A DNA stretch of 64,000 nucleotides from Betaproteobacteria bacterium Ga0077523. GTDB taxonomy: Bacteria > Pseudomonadota > Gammaproteobacteria > Burkholderiales > Ga0077523. Below the pieces are notes generated by a model. That model made no database searches. It worked only from the letters and a program-made list of their open reading frames with translations, and was not told where the DNA came from. Location of the stretch: assembly GCA_001464695.1 (NCBI GenBank), contig LNDQ01000156.1, forward strand, positions 124,001-188,000, given 5' to 3'. Positions 30,139 through 39,899 of this stretch are shown piece after piece (position 1 is the stretch's first letter; the number at the start of each line of letters is the position of its first letter). Made by a program: the position numbers and the translations under genes.

Positions 30139-31273
30139 TGCTGCCGGGCCGGGCTGGCGCGCGCGACGGCTTCTTGGCCGGTCGCGCCGCGCGGGCCGGC
30201 GGCTTCGCCGGCTTGGCGGCCGGCGGCGCCAGCGGGATGTCACCGAATTGCTCGCCGCCGCGCGCGAGCCATTCCAGCACGCTGCGGGTCTGCGCTTCGG
30301 TGAGTTCGAGATGCTGGCCGCGCTTCAGGCGCGGCGGCAGGTTGATGATGCCGAAACGCACGCGCATGAGTCGGCTCACCTGCAGGCCGAAGTGCTCGAA
30401 CATGCGGCGCACCAGGCGGTTGCGGCCCTCGCGCACGACGACGCGGTACCAGTGGTTGCTGCCCGTGCCGCCCTGGGCTGCGAGCAGATCGAAACGGGCT
30501 TCGCCGTCGTCCAGTTGTACGCCGCGCAGCATGGCCCGCCCCTGGTCGTCGTTCACCTCGCCCATGATGCGGACCGCGTACTCGCGCTCCACTTCGAAGC
30601 GCGGATGGGTGAGGCGGTTCGCGAGTTCGCCCGAAGTCGTGAAGACGAGCAGACCGCACGTGTTGTAATCGAGGCGGCCGATGGCGAGCCACTTGCCGCT
30701 GCGAATGACCGGCAGCTTCTCGAACACGCTCGTACGCCCCTGCGGATCGCTGCGCGTGACGATCTCGCCTTCCGGCTTGTGATAGACGATCACGCGCGGC
30801 AGTCGCGCGGAAAGCTTGAAGCGGATCTGCCGTCGGCCGACCTTCACCTCGTCGTCGGGCTCGACGCGCATGCCGAGCGTTGCCGGTTGACCGTTCACCA
30901 GTACCTTGCCGCCCTGGATCAGCTCCTCCATCTCGCGGCGCGAGCCGAGGCCTGCTTGTGCCAGCACCTTCTGGAGCTTCTGCGATGCGCTGGGTGTCTG
31001 CGGTGCCGTGTCGGTGCGAGGCGCAGCGGCGCTGCGCCGGGCGGTCGGAACGACCGGGCGTTCGGGACGCGCGCGGCCCGCGGGGACGGGTTCGTCCGGG
31101 CGGCGTCGGGTGGTTCGCGCAGGCGCGCTGTCGCGGTTCTGCCGCACAGGTTCGCTGCGGGTGCTCGGGCGCGGTGCGGGGTGCGACTGCGCTGGCTTGC
31201 CGCGCGGTTTGCCCGTCGGGCGCTTGGCTTCGCTGCCGGCGGCACTGCGCGGCCGATTGGACGATCGTGGCAT
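30104..31273 (-). CDS. rluB: 23S rRNA pseudouridine(2605) synthase, RluB family
   Basis: This 389-residue protein has an S4 RNA-binding domain (KLQKVLAQAGLGSRREMEEL) from about residue 98 and the RsuA/RluB catalytic core with IGRLDYNTCGLLVFT near residue 198, where the Asp is the nucleophile. VVVREGRNRLVRRMFEHFGL follows. It is preceded by about 95 residues of Arg/Pro/Ala/Ser-rich low-complexity sequence and ends in a similar basic tail; both are common additions in high-GC betaproteobacteria. It lies 2 bp after recR on the same strand. The basic tail is encoded in the part that overlaps the FecR-domain gene. Confidence 0.9.
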   Translation of the reverse strand: MPRSSNRPRSAAGSEAKRPTGKPRGKPAQSHPAPRPSTRSEPVRQNRDSAPARTTRRRPDEPVPAGRARPERPVVPTARRSAAAPRTDTAPQTPSASQKLQKVLAQAGLGSRREMEELIQGGKVLVNGQPATLGMRVEPDDEVKVGRRQIRFKLSARLPRVIVYHKPEGEIVTRSDPQGRTSVFEKLPVIRSGKWLAIGRLDYNTCGLLVFTTSGELANRLTHPRFEVEREYAVRIMGEVNDDQGRAMLRGVQLDDGEARFDLLAAQGGTGSNHWYRVVVREGRNRLVRRMFEHFGLQVSRLMRVRFGIINLPPRLKRGQHLELTEAQTRSVLEWLARGGEQFGDIPLAPPAAKPAKPPARAARPAKKPSRAPARPGSTTSGRPRRRSR

Positions 31274-31275
31274 GG

Positions 31276-31875
31276 TCAGGCCACCGCCCGGCGTTCGATC
31301 ACGGCCTGTGCGAGCGTTCCGGCATCGACATACTCGAGTTCACCGCCCACCGGCAGGCCGCGGGCGATGCGCGACACCTTGATGCCGCGTGGCTGGAGCA
31401 TCTCGCCGATGTAGTGCGCGGTGGCTTCGCCTTCGACGGTGAAGTTGGTCGCGAGGATGGTCTCGCGCACCATGCCGTCGGTGGCGCGCTTCACCAAACG
31501 ATCGAGGTTGAGTTCGCGTGGCCCGATGCCGTCCAGCGGCGAGAGGCGCCCGAGCAGCACGAAGTACAACCCGTGGTAAGCCTGGGCCTGTTCCATCATC
31601 AGGAGGTCGGCGGGCGTTTCGACGACGCACAGCATCGACGCATCGCGGCGCGCGGAGCGGCACAACTCGCAGACCGGTTCCTCGCTGAAGTTGTTGCACC
31701 GCTCGCAATGCTGGATGCGCTGCAGCGCGCCGCTCAGCGCGGACGACAGCCGCCCCGCGCCGTCGCGATCGCGTTGCAGCAGGTGATAGGCCATGCGCTG
31801 CGCTGATTTCGGACCGACGCCCGGCAGCACGCGCAGGGCATCGATCAAGGTCTGGAGGGCGGTGGGAGTCTTCAA
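31276..31875 (-). CDS. recR: recombination mediator protein RecR
   Basis: This 199-residue protein has an N-terminal helix-hairpin-helix ([20 protein letters not shown]), a four-Cys zinc finger ([16 protein letters not shown]) near residue 57, and a Toprim domain ([19 protein letters not shown]). It works with RecF and RecO to load RecA on gapped DNA. The order dnaX-ybaB-recR is the standard bacterial arrangement. The ATG at 31875 lies 74 bp downstream of ybaB. Confidence 0.96.
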   Translation of the reverse strand: MKTPTALQTLIDALRVLPGVGPKSAQRMAYHLLQRDRDGAGRLSSALSGALQRIQHCERCNNFSEEPVCELCRSARRDASMLCVVETPADLLMMEQAQAYHGLYFVLLGRLSPLDGIGPRELNLDRLVKRATDGMVRETILATNFTVEGEATAHYIGEMLQPRGIKVSRIARGLPVGGELEYVDAGTLAQAVIERRAVA

Positions 31876-31949
31876 GTGCGATGGACTGCTGGTCCTCGAT
31901 CATCGATGCATGCCGCTGGGCACGCGCCGTCGATCTTCAATGACGGCGC

Positions 31950-32276
31950 TCAGAAGGGAAGCTTGAATCCCGCCGGCAGATTCATGCCGCCGGCCAGCGC
32001 GCCCATCTTCTCCTGCGTGGTCGCCTCGACCTTGCGCACCGCATCGTTCATGGCTGCGGCCACCAGGTCTTCGAGCATGTCCTTGTCGTCCGCAAGCAGG
32101 CTCGGGTCGATGGTGACGCGCTTCACGTCGTGCTTGCAGGTCATGACGACTTTCACCATGCCCGCACCCGACTGGCCCTCGACTTCGAGGGTGGCGAGCT
32201 GCTCCTGCATCTTCTTCATGTTCTCTTGCATCTGCTGGGCCTGCTTCATCAGGCCCGCAAGCTGTCCCTTCATCAT
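31950..32276 (-). CDS. ybaB: YbaB/EbfC family nucleoid-associated protein
   Basis: This 108-residue protein starts [20 protein letters not shown], a long helix rich in Met, Gln and Lys, followed by the strand [19 protein letters not shown] and [17 protein letters not shown], as in YbaB. It forms tweezer-like dimers that bind DNA. It lies between dnaX (34 bp upstream) and recR in the usual order. Confidence 0.94.
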   Translation of the reverse strand: MMKGQLAGLMKQAQQMQENMKKMQEQLATLEVEGQSGAGMVKVVMTCKHDVKRVTIDPSLLADDKDMLEDLVAAAMNDAVRKVEATTQEKMGALAGGMNLPAGFKLPF

Positions 32277-32310
32277 GGGCTTGTGCCCTCCTGTCGTTGC
32301 CTCGGAATCG

Positions 32311-33897
32311 TCACTGCAGCGGGCGGATCGAGCCGTCGATCACGCGCGCATCGAAATTCTCCACGAGATCGCGCACGAACGGGTCGCGTTCGATCGACTC
32401 GGTGGCGCGCGTCTGGCGTTCGACGCGCTCGCGGTCCTCGCGTTCGGCCAGCGTGCCGCCGTCGACGGCCTGGCCCACGGACACATCCAGGCGCAACGGA
32501 CCAAAGCGCTCCTCGAGCGCCGTCTTCAGCTTCTCGCGGTAGGCGGGGTCGAGCAGGTGCTTGTGCGCCTCCGGCACGATCAGCTGCATGCGGCCGTCGG
32601 CGAAGGATTGCAGCGCACAGTGCTGCGCCAACATGCGGGCCATACCGCCCAGCTTCAACTGGGCAACGGTGTCGGGCCAGGCTTCGGGGGCGAGCTTGCG
32701 GGGGCTAACCGGCGTCGTGGCCGGAGTCGGTTCGGCAGCCCGCAGTGGCGCTGACCGGGCGGGAGCCGCTGCCGTCGCAGGACGGCTCTGCGGTCTGGCT
32801 CCACTGCCCTCGTCGCTCACCGGCAGGAAGGCGAGCATGCGCATCAGCGTCATCGTGAAGCCCGCGTACTCGTCCGGTGCCAGCGGCAGGTCGCCACGCC
32901 CCCTCAGTGCGATCTGGTAGAAGAGCTGGACATCCTCCGGCGTGAGCGCCTGGGCGAGCTTCAGCACCCGCTCGCGTTCCGGATCGTCGTCGGCCACAGT
33001 TTCGGGCAAGGTCTGGGCAACGGCGATCCGATGCAGCAGGCTGGCGAGCTCCTGCAGGGCTGATTCGAACGAGAGACCGCGTGCCTCCAGCGCATCGGCC
33101 TGGGCCAGCAAGGCCGGGCCGTCGCGGGCGGCGAGCGCCTCGATCAGCGTGTAGAGGTAGCTCGCGTCCACGGCACCGAGCATGTCGCGCACCGCGCCCT
33201 CTTCCACCTTGCCGGCGCCGTGCGCGATGGCCTGGTCGAGCAGGCTCAAAGCGTCGCGCATGCTGCCCTGGGCCGATCGCGCGATCAGGTTGAGCGCCCC
33301 GGGTTCGGCCGCCACGCCTTCGAGCCCGAGCACCTTCTCGAGCTGCGCGCGGATCACCGGCGGCGGAATCTGCTTCAGCATGAACTGCAGGCAGCGCGAC
33401 AGCACCGTGACCGGGATCTTCTGCGGGTCGGTGGTGGCGAGGATGAACTTGACGTGTTCCGGCGGCTCCTCGAGCGTCTTCAGCATCGCGTTGAACGCGT
33501 TGCGCGAGAGCATGTGCACTTCGTCGATGATGTAGACCTTGAAGCGACCGCTCGTGGGCGCGTAGAGCGCGTTCTCGAGCAGCTCGCGCATGCTGTCCAC
33601 CTGCGTGTTGGACGCCGCGTCCAGCTCGATCAGGTCGATGAACCGCCCCCCGTCGATCTCCTTGCACGCCCCGCACACCCCGCACGGCGTGGCCGTGATG
33701 CCGGTCTCGCAGTTGAGCGCCTTGGCGATGATGCGCGCCAGCGTCGTCTTGCCCACGCCGCGCGTCCCCGTGAGCAGGTAGGCGTGATGCAGCCGGTTCT
33801 GCGTGAGCGCGTTGGTCAGCGCGCGCACCACGTGCTCCTGCCCCACCACCTCGGTGAAGGTGCGCGGCCGATACTTGCGGGCAAGAGCGAGGGTCAT
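32311..33897 (-). CDS. dnaX: DNA polymerase III subunit tau/gamma
   Basis: This 528-residue clamp-loader ATPase has Walker [16 protein letters not shown] near residue 42, a four-Cys zinc module around [10 protein letters not shown], Walker [20 protein letters not shown] near 122, and the sensor [10 protein letters not shown] near 168. It has an Ala/Pro-rich linker after residue 360 and a C-terminal domain that in tau contacts the polymerase. It is shorter than the E. coli tau. I saw no A-rich slippery site that would make a separate gamma product. It is first in the dnaX-ybaB-recR-rluB unit and lies behind the SRP RNA. Confidence 0.95.
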   Translation of the reverse strand: MTLALARKYRPRTFTEVVGQEHVVRALTNALTQNRLHHAYLLTGTRGVGKTTLARIIAKALNCETGITATPCGVCGACKEIDGGRFIDLIELDAASNTQVDSMRELLENALYAPTSGRFKVYIIDEVHMLSRNAFNAMLKTLEEPPEHVKFILATTDPQKIPVTVLSRCLQFMLKQIPPPVIRAQLEKVLGLEGVAAEPGALNLIARSAQGSMRDALSLLDQAIAHGAGKVEEGAVRDMLGAVDASYLYTLIEALAARDGPALLAQADALEARGLSFESALQELASLLHRIAVAQTLPETVADDDPERERVLKLAQALTPEDVQLFYQIALRGRGDLPLAPDEYAGFTMTLMRMLAFLPVSDEGSGARPQSRPATAAAPARSAPLRAAEPTPATTPVSPRKLAPEAWPDTVAQLKLGGMARMLAQHCALQSFADGRMQLIVPEAHKHLLDPAYREKLKTALEERFGPLRLDVSVGQAVDGGTLAEREDRERVERQTRATESIERDPFVRDLVENFDARVIDGSIRPLQ

Positions 33898-34176
33898 ACG
33901 AAAGGGTAAATCAAAAACCGACCGCAGAAGAAGGTCTCGACGGAATCGCGAACGCCGCCGGGTGGAGACACCGCGCCCGTCCGATGTAGAGCGACCTCAA
34001 CGCCACCCGAAACGAGTTTTGTCGGCTCCAACCGAGAGCTTCATTGCCCGCAACCGCTGTCCCACCAATCCATGCGACACCGAACCCCACCTCGACTCCA
34101 GATCCACTCTCTCGGGGGATAAACAAGGGGTTCACTCCTTGTTCGTGAACATTGAGCGAGCATCGCCTCCGAGCGA
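33898..34176. other. non-coding gap between dnaX and the SRP RNA
   Basis: About 280 bp with no credible gene. The one open frame (33911-34210, minus) has no family resemblance and no ribosome binding site. It contains a short dyad, GTTC-GT-GAAC, at 34141-34150. It would form a long 5' leader if dnaX is transcribed from the ffs side. No clear promoter was found. Confidence 0.5.
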
Positions 34177-34214
34177 GCCGTTGCCGCCGGACCGACAGGT
34201 CCAAAGGCAACGGC
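34177..34214 (-). terminator. stacked inverted repeat just downstream of ffs
   Basis: GCCGTTGCC at 34177-34185 pairs perfectly with GGCAACGGC at 34206-34214, and inside it GGACC (34189-34193) pairs with GGTCC (34198-34202). It begins about 10 nt after the mature SRP RNA end on the minus strand. There is no T-run, so it is either a factor-dependent terminator or an RNA-processing hairpin. Confidence 0.45.
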
Positions 34215-34224
34215 GTCGCGTAGG

Positions 34225-34325
34225 GAGGCGAGCCCTACCCCCGGCACTTGCAGAGAATGGCTGTGGCTGCTTCCTTCCGGACCTGACCAGATTCACCACC
34301 ATGCAATGCGGGGAGGCCCGCCATT
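34225..34325 (-). ncRNA. ffs: signal recognition particle RNA, small bacterial (4.5S) type
   Basis: The minus strand carries the universally conserved SRP loop GGTCAGGTCCGGAAGGAAGC (on the plus strand at about 34267-34286). The ends pair: the 5' stretch GGCGGGCCUCCCC, read from 34322, pairs with the 3' stretch GGGGGUAGGGCUCGCC ending at 34227, with only small bulges. This RNA of about 100 nt binds Ffh and targets membrane proteins for co-translational insertion. It sits between fumarase and dnaX, and placement upstream of dnaX is common in this group. Exact ends are estimated to within a few nucleotides. Confidence 0.93.
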
Positions 34326-34349
34326 GAGCTTGTCGCGTGTCGTCGACCG

Positions 34350-35864
34350 TCAGGCCACCGCCACCGGAATCTTGCCGATGCGCGCCTGCCACTCGCGCGG
34401 ACCGGTCTCATGCACCGACGTGCCGCGCGCATCGACTGCGACCGTCACCGGCATGTCCTTCACGTCGAATTCGTAGATGGCTTCCATGCCGAGGTCGGCG
34501 AAGGCCACGGTACGGGCGCCCTTGATGGCCTTGGACACGAGGTAGGCAGCACCGCCCACCGCCATGAGATAGACCGCCTTGTGGTCGCGGATCGCTTCGA
34601 TGGCCGTCGGGCCGCGCTCGGCCTTGCCCACCATGCCGATGAGACCGGTCTTCTCGAGCATCGTGCGCGTGAACTTGTCCATGCGGGTCGCGGTGGTCGG
34701 CCCGGCCGGCCCCACCACTTCGTCGCGGACCGGGTCGACCGGCCCCACGTAGTAGATGAACCGGTTGGTGAAATCCACCGGCAGCTTCTCACCCTTCGCG
34801 AGCATGTCCACCATGCGCTTGTGGGCGGCGTCGCGGCCGGTCAGCAGCTTGCCGTTGAGCAGCAGCACTTCACCCGGCTGCCAGTTCTGGACTTCGGCAG
34901 CCGTGAGGGTATCCAGATTCACGCGCTTGCCCTTGGAGGTGTCGTAGGTCAGCTTCGGCCAGTCGTCCAGGCTGGGCGGGTCGAGGCGCGCCGGGCCGGA
35001 GCCGTCCAGCTCGAAGTGCACGTGCCGCGTGGCCGCACAGTTGGGGATCATGGCGATCGGCAGGCTGGCGGCGTGGGTCGGGTAGTCCTTGATCTTGATG
35101 TCGAGCACGGTCGTGAGGCCACCCAGGCCCTGGGCACCGATGCCGAGCGCGTTGACCTTCTCGTACAGTTCGATCCGCAGTTCCTCGATACGCGTCTTCG
35201 GTCCGCGCGCGATGAGTTCCTGCATGTCGATGGGCTCCATCAGCGACTCCTTCGCCATCAGCATCGCCTTCTCGGCGGTGCCGCCGATGCCGATGCCGAG
35301 GATGCCCGGCGGACACCAGCCCGCGCCCATGGTCGGCACCGTCTTCATCACCCAGTCGACGATGGAGTCGGACGGGTTGAGCATCACGAACTTCGACTTG
35401 TTCTCGGAGCCGCCGCCCTTGGCGGCCACTTCCACCTCGACCTTGTCGCCAGGCACCAGGCTCACCTGGAGAACGGCGGGCGTGTTGTCCTTGGTGTTCT
35501 TGCGGGTGCCCGCCGGGTCCGCGAGGACCGAGGCGCGCAGCTTGTTGTCCGGATGGTTGTAGGCGCGGCGCACACCTTCGTTGACCATGTCCTCCAGGCT
35601 GAGCGTCGCGTCCCAACGGACGTTCATCCCCACCTTGAGGAAGACGTTGACGATCCCGGTGTCCTGGCAGATGGGCCGGTGGCCCTCGGCACAGAGGCGC
35701 GAGTTGATGAGGATCTGCGCCATCGCGTCCTTCGCGGCCTCGGACTGCTCCAGTTCGTAGGCGCGGGCCAGGTTGCGAATATAGTCGACCGGGTGGAAGT
35801 ACGAGATGTACTGCAACGCGTCGGCGATGCTCTCGATGAAGTCCTGCTGGGCGATCGTGGTCAT
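34350..35864 (-). CDS. fumA: class I fumarate hydratase (4Fe-4S)
   Basis: This 504-residue oxygen-sensitive fumarase has three cluster cysteines: in PICQDTGIVNVF, GAGWCPPGILGIGIGG and IPNCAATRHVHFE. The alpha and beta parts are fused in one chain, with the beta part beginning near residue 320. The C-terminal segment VGPVDPVRDEVVGPAGPTTATRMDKF carries the catalytic region. It hydrates fumarate to malate and complements the succinate dehydrogenase and citrate synthase genes at the far end of the window. The ATG at 35864 gives MTTIAQQDFIESI. It is divergent from acs, and the ffs gene follows 24 bp after its stop. Confidence 0.95.
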   Translation of the reverse strand: MTTIAQQDFIESIADALQYISYFHPVDYIRNLARAYELEQSEAAKDAMAQILINSRLCAEGHRPICQDTGIVNVFLKVGMNVRWDATLSLEDMVNEGVRRAYNHPDNKLRASVLADPAGTRKNTKDNTPAVLQVSLVPGDKVEVEVAAKGGGSENKSKFVMLNPSDSIVDWVMKTVPTMGAGWCPPGILGIGIGGTAEKAMLMAKESLMEPIDMQELIARGPKTRIEELRIELYEKVNALGIGAQGLGGLTTVLDIKIKDYPTHAASLPIAMIPNCAATRHVHFELDGSGPARLDPPSLDDWPKLTYDTSKGKRVNLDTLTAAEVQNWQPGEVLLLNGKLLTGRDAAHKRMVDMLAKGEKLPVDFTNRFIYYVGPVDPVRDEVVGPAGPTTATRMDKFTRTMLEKTGLIGMVGKAERGPTAIEAIRDHKAVYLMAVGGAAYLVSKAIKGARTVAFADLGMEAIYEFDVKDMPVTVAVDARGTSVHETGPREWQARIGKIPVAVA

Positions 35865-35924
35865 CGGAGGGATCGGGAATGAAGCTCGAGGGCCGTCGCG
35901 GACGGTCCCGAAGAAGAGTCGGCA

Positions 35925-35930
35925 AGTATA
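35925..35930 (-). promoter_or_regulatory. possible -10 element for fumarase
   Basis: On the minus strand this reads TATACT, 61 bp before the fumarase ATG, in the 240-bp gap shared with acs. It lies in an imperfect dyad, GTATAC...GGCATAC. No strong -35 is visible at the right spacing, so this is a weak call. Confidence 0.3.
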
Positions 35931-36104
35931 CGCGAAGGCATACTCGAAGGCTGGTCCTTGAGCCGGATCAAGCCGGTTGCGCCTTCCCTGGGATACAAGG
36001 CAACATCTTCTCTCCCGCTGCCATCGATAGCGGGGCCCGGGGCACGGGCGCTCGTGACCGGTGCCCTTGAGAAGAAACCTCGACAAGACCACGCGGAGAC
36101 TCTC

Positions 36105-38072
36105 ATGACCACCATCGAATCCGTCCTGCACGAGACCCGGGTGTTCGACCCGCCCTCGGACATGGTCGCTCAGGCCAACGTGAAGGGGATGGACGCCTAC
36201 CGGAAGCTCTGTGCCGAGGCCGAGGCCGACTACACCGGCTTCTGGGGCCGGCTCGCGCGCGAGCACGTGCTCTGGAACAAGCCCTTCACGCAGGTGCTGG
36301 ACGAATCCAACGCACCGTTCTTCAAGTGGTTCCAGGACGGACGCCTCAACGTGTCCTACAACTGCCTCGACCGGCATCTCGCATCCCAGCCGGACAAGGT
36401 CGCGATCATCTTCGAGGCCGACGACGGGTCGATCACCAAGATCACCTACAAACACCTCTACCACCGCGTCTGCCAGTTCGCGAACGGGCTGAAGAAGCTC
36501 GGCATCAAGAAAGGCGACCGGGTGCTGATCTACATGCCCATGTCGATCGAAGCCGTGATCGCCATGCAGGCCTGTGCACGCATCGGCGCCACGCACTCGG
36601 TGGTTTTCGGCGGCTTCTCGGCGAAGAGCCTGCAGGAGCGCATCATCGACGCCGGTGCGGTGGCCGTGATCTGCGCCGACGGGCAATATCGCGGCGGCAA
36701 GGCGATCCCGCTCAAGCCCGCCGTGGACGAGGCTTTTTCCATGGGCGGATGCGACGGCATCAAGCACGTGGTCGTGTATCGCCGCACCGGCGAGAACGTT
36801 CACTTCCACGCCCCGCGCGATGTGTGGTGGGACGAACTCGTGCGTGGCATGGCCGACGTATGCGAACCTGAATGGGTGGAAGCCGAGCATCCGCTCTTCA
36901 TCCTCTACACGTCCGGTTCGACCGGCAAACCGAAGGGCGTACAGCATTCGAGCGGCGGCTACCTGCTGCAAGCGATACTCACCATGCAGTGGGCTTTCGA
37001 CATCAAACCGAGCGACGTATTCTGGTGCACGGCCGACGTGGGCTGGGTCACGGGGCACACCTACATCGCGTACGGCCCGCTCGCGGCGGGTGCCACGGAG
37101 ATCGTGTTCGAAGGCGTGCCGACCTATCCGGATGCCGGGCGCTTCTGGAAGATGATCCAGAACCACAAGGTCAGCATCTTCTACACCGCGCCAACCGCCA
37201 TCCGCTCGCTCATCAAGGCCGGTGGCGACCTGCCCAAGCAATACGACCTGTCGAGCCTGCGCTTGCTGGGTTCGGTCGGCGAGCCGATCAATCCGGAAGC
37301 GTGGATGTGGTACCACACCGTCGTGGGCGGTGGCCGCTGCCCCATCATGGACACCTGGTGGCAGACCGAAACCGGAGGCCACATGATCACGCCGCTGCCC
37401 GGCGTGACCCCGCTCAAGCCCGGTTCGTGCACCCTGCCCCTGCCGGGCATCATGGCCGCCATCGTCGACGAGACCGGTCAGGATGTGGAGAAAGGCAAAG
37501 GCGGCATCCTCGTCATCAAGAAACCGTGGCCTTCCATGATCCGCACCATCTGGGGCGACCCGGAGCGGTTCAAGAAGAGCTACTACCCCGAGGATTTCCA
37601 GGGGCGCTATTACCTCGCGGGCGACGGCGCCAACCGCGACATGGACGGCTATTTCTGGATCATGGGGCGGATCGACGACGTGCTGAACGTCTCCGGGCAC
37701 CGGCTCGGGACCATGGAGATCGAATCGGCGCTCGTGGCCAATCCGCTAGTGGCGGAGGCGGCCGTGGTCGGCAAGCCGCACGACATCAAGGGCGAAGCTG
37801 TCGTGGCCTTCGTGGTGCTCAAAGGCGCGCGGCCGGAAGGCGCCGCGGCCCAGGAGATCGCCACCAACCTGCGCAACTGGGTCGGCCAGGAGATCGGCCC
37901 GATCGCGAAGCCGGACGAGATCCGTTTCGGCGACAACCTGCCCAAGACCCGCTCCGGCAAGATCATGCGGCGGCTGCTGCGGGCGTTGGCCAAGGGCGAG
38001 GAGATCACCCAGGACGTGTCAACGCTGGAGAATCCGGCGATCCTGGCGCAGTTGAAGCAGGCGGTGAAGTAG
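36105..38072 (+). CDS. acs: acetyl-CoA synthetase
   Basis: This 655-residue AMP-forming ligase has the P-loop [17 protein letters not shown] near residue 266, the acyl-pocket motif [19 protein letters not shown] near 414, the hinge region [17 protein letters not shown], and the C-terminal catalytic, acetylation-prone Lys in [16 protein letters not shown]. It activates acetate to acetyl-CoA with AMP and pyrophosphate release. The ATG at 36105 follows GGAGA by a few bases and gives the family length. A longer frame back to 35958 reads through sequence with no Acs similarity. A strong hairpin follows the stop. Confidence 0.96.
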   Translation: MTTIESVLHETRVFDPPSDMVAQANVKGMDAYRKLCAEAEADYTGFWGRLAREHVLWNKPFTQVLDESNAPFFKWFQDGRLNVSYNCLDRHLASQPDKVAIIFEADDGSITKITYKHLYHRVCQFANGLKKLGIKKGDRVLIYMPMSIEAVIAMQACARIGATHSVVFGGFSAKSLQERIIDAGAVAVICADGQYRGGKAIPLKPAVDEAFSMGGCDGIKHVVVYRRTGENVHFHAPRDVWWDELVRGMADVCEPEWVEAEHPLFILYTSGSTGKPKGVQHSSGGYLLQAILTMQWAFDIKPSDVFWCTADVGWVTGHTYIAYGPLAAGATEIVFEGVPTYPDAGRFWKMIQNHKVSIFYTAPTAIRSLIKAGGDLPKQYDLSSLRLLGSVGEPINPEAWMWYHTVVGGGRCPIMDTWWQTETGGHMITPLPGVTPLKPGSCTLPLPGIMAAIVDETGQDVEKGKGGILVIKKPWPSMIRTIWGDPERFKKSYYPEDFQGRYYLAGDGANRDMDGYFWIMGRIDDVLNVSGHRLGTMEIESALVANPLVAEAAVVGKPHDIKGEAVVAFVVLKGARPEGAAAQEIATNLRNWVGQEIGPIAKPDEIRFGDNLPKTRSGKIMRRLLRALAKGEEITQDVSTLENPAILAQLKQAVK

Positions 38073-38092
38073 CGGCCTGCCGCGCGCGCCAC

Positions 38093-38132
38093 CGCAGCGA
38101 GAAGACCCCGCTCGCGGGGCCTTCTCGCTGCG
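38093..38132 (+). terminator. strong hairpin after acs
   Basis: CGCAGCGAGAAG at 38093-38104 pairs with CTTCTCGCTGCG at 38121-38132, and the inner CCCCGC...GCGGGG closes the loop, giving an almost uninterrupted stem of about 18 bp. It lies 20 bp after the acs stop and between two convergent genes. There is no T-run, so it is probably a bidirectional or factor-assisted terminator. Confidence 0.65.
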
Positions 38133-38257
38133 ACGCAGACAGCATCCGTCGAGGCCCGCGTGGGTGCTTGGGTTTTGGGCAGTCCATGCAGGAATCTGCT
38201 GAATGGTCCGCCTGGAAGCAACGAGCCATCCCTGCGCCACGTCGAACCGGGTATCCC

Positions 38258-38734
38258 TTAGCTGTGGAGAACGATCGCCGCCAGCGCGGCGTAACGGCCG
38301 ACCTTGGCGATGGTCACGAGTGCAAGAAACGTGGGCAGCGGCTCCCGGAGGACACCGGCCGCCAGGGTCAGAGGATCACCGATCACCGGCATCCAGCTGA
38401 GCAGCAGTGACCATTTCCCCCAGCGTTCGTACCAACGCTGCGCGCGTGCCAGCGCCGCCGCTTTCACCGGAAACCAGCGCCGATCACGCAAGCGCTCGAT
38501 GCCGCGTCCCAGCACCCAATTGATGGTCGAGCCGAGCACGTTGCCGACACTGGCAACGGCGACCAGAGCCACCGGCGGAGCTGCGTCCGACAGCAGCAAT
38601 GCAACCAGCAGCGCTTCCGATTGCAGGGGCAGCAAGGTTGCAGCCGCGCAGGCTGTCCCGAAAAGCGTCGCGTAGAGCGCGAAGTCGCTCAAGACTTGCC
38701 GGCGTTTGGCGGAAGCGACACCTGCTGCGGCCAT
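38258..38734 (-). CDS. yqaA: YqaA-family (DedA-like, VTT domain) inner-membrane protein
   Basis: This 158-residue membrane protein has a first hydrophobic segment (YATLFGTACAAATLLPLQSEALLVALLL), then VALVAVASVGNVLGSTINWVLGR with the conserved GN-G motif. SLLLSWMPVIGDPLTLAAGVLRE matches the re-entrant SWMPVxGD signature of YqaA, and the protein ends in a last span. Related SNARE-associated Golgi/DedA proteins are linked to lipid flipping and proton-dependent envelope maintenance; the exact role of YqaA is unknown. The true start may be slightly downstream of 38734, since the first dozen residues are polar. Confidence 0.85.
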   Translation of the reverse strand: MAAAGVASAKRRQVLSDFALYATLFGTACAAATLLPLQSEALLVALLLSDAAPPVALVAVASVGNVLGSTINWVLGRGIERLRDRRWFPVKAAALARAQRWYERWGKWSLLLSWMPVIGDPLTLAAGVLREPLPTFLALVTIAKVGRYAALAAIVLHS

Positions 38735-38875
38735 TCCGTCCGATGGCTGTCGTTCACGCGATCATGGCGGTGGCAATGGGAGGCACCGCGACGGACATCG
38801 TCTGCAACATCAAGCAGGTGGCACCTGTGATGCGCGCCCGGGGAACCACTCCACGGGCATCGTGGAACGTCATGC

Positions 38876-38966
38876 TGGCGGAGAGGGCGGGATTCGAACC
38901 CGCGTTAGGTTATTCACCTAAACACGCTTTCCAGGCGTGCGACTTAAACCGCTCATCCACCTCTCC
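38876..38966 (-). tRNA. serX: tRNA-Ser (GGA)
   Basis: The minus strand folds into a class II tRNA. The acceptor stem is GGAGAGG (from 38966) with CCTCTCC (38880-38886), then discriminator G and an encoded CCA (38876-38878). The anticodon loop is CTGGAAA with anticodon GGA. A long variable arm (TTTAGGTGAATAACCTAA) identifies serine. The T loop is GGTTCGAATCC. Length is 91 nt. It reads UCC and UCU codons. Confidence 0.96.
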
Positions 38967-39515
38967 GGAAGGGGCGAAAGGATAGCCGAGGGAGTGACCG
39001 AAGGGAAGATAGGCGGAGCCGGCGCCACGGCATCCTTGGCTAGCGCGAAATCGGGGCGAAATCCACCGATGACCGGTTGCGCAGATTCCAGCGGGTGATC
39101 GCTGTCGCTGAACGGTGACCGAGACGATACCCTCTCGTCGAATTTCGCCAACCCTGTCGGGCTTGGTACTTTCCTGGACAGTGGGCAGGCGGATGCCTTG
39201 AACGTGCCGCGCCCCCAGCATCGCTCTTGTCGTCGAAAGCCATCGACGCGACACGACGACAGTTCTGTTCACGCCGCGGGACGATCGCAATCGGCGATCC
39301 GCGCGAACCTCCGCATCGAATCGAAGTCGGACCTGCAGCAGCGATGTCTGCAGGGTCATTGTCGGCGATGGTCCCACTCTGATCAGACAGACCTGCCGCT
39401 CACGCATTGTCGTACGCCGTTTAGCTCTGCGCATGTTCGTGACTGTGTCACAGATCATTGGCGGGGCCGTTCATGGGTGCCGGCAATTCCACGCCGACAC
39501 TAGGAGGAGAACCCG
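38967..39515. other. gene-free stretch between tRNA-Ser and the small acidic protein
   Basis: About 550 bp. Short open frames on both strands have no recognisable product, no ribosome binding site, and on the minus strand run into the tRNA. A small dyad GTGAC-TGT-GTCAC at 39439-39451 lies 65 bp before the acidic-protein ATG and could be an operator. No copy of the tRNA 3' end, integrase or insertion sequence was found. Confidence 0.5.
39502..39509 (+). promoter_or_regulatory. near-perfect ribosome binding site
   Basis: AGGAGGAG ends 6 bp before the ATG at 39516, the best Shine-Dalgarno match noticed in this part of the window. It is the main support that the short acidic open frame is translated. 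Confidence 0.7.
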
Positions 39516-39746
39516 ATGCACATACCAGGGTCCGAAGACGACTTCTTTCCTGACGACTACGAAAGCGAACTCGCGGACAGCCAATCCGATGGTCCCGAAG
39601 ACGAAACCACAGGCGATGATCTGTTCGGCGAACTGCCGCAAAGCAACGTCGAGTCGTCGAGGGAAGACCTGCACGGCGAGTTCGAGGGTGACCTGCACAC
39701 CGGGCTGATGGCACGCGTCGCGACCGGAGGGACGATCAAGGAATGA
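39516..39746 (+). CDS. small acidic, probably disordered protein (76 residues)
   Basis: I do not recognise this family. The protein is very acidic: over a quarter of its residues are Asp or Glu, for example SEDDFFPDDYESELADSQS. It is also rich in Ser, Gly and Thr, has no Cys and no hydrophobic segment, and should be intrinsically disordered. Support comes from an AGGAGGAG site 6 bp before the ATG and base composition that differs from shadow frames. It stands alone: the exported protein gene starts 153 bp later on the same strand. A role as a charged adaptor, chaperone-like or DNA-mimic protein would be guesswork. Confidence 0.6.
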   Translation: MHIPGSEDDFFPDDYESELADSQSDGPEDETTGDDLFGELPQSNVESSREDLHGEFEGDLHTGLMARVATGGTIKE

Positions 39747-39899
39747 CGCCGCTTGAGCACCGTGATGCTCGGGGTCGATGTCCTGTAATGCGGCCACGCT
39801 CTAATGTGCCAGGCGTGCCTCGCGAAGGCATGCGTTGTTGCGTCTTTGCGCGGCCGACCGCGGCTCTGGCATCGACTCTCGTTGGAGCTTATTCGCATC

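Noticed and set aside
32311-33897. Programmed frameshift producing gamma from dnaX
   Set aside because: No A-rich slippery heptamer was seen in the coding strand.
34350-37700. Single minus-strand frame of 1116 codons covering fumarase and the acs region
   Set aside because: Only the part from 35864 matches fumarase. The upstream two thirds is antisense to acetyl-CoA synthetase.
38910-39458. 182-codon minus-strand frame overlapping tRNA-Ser
   Set aside because: Its end lies inside the tRNA, and it has no ribosome binding site or family resemblance.
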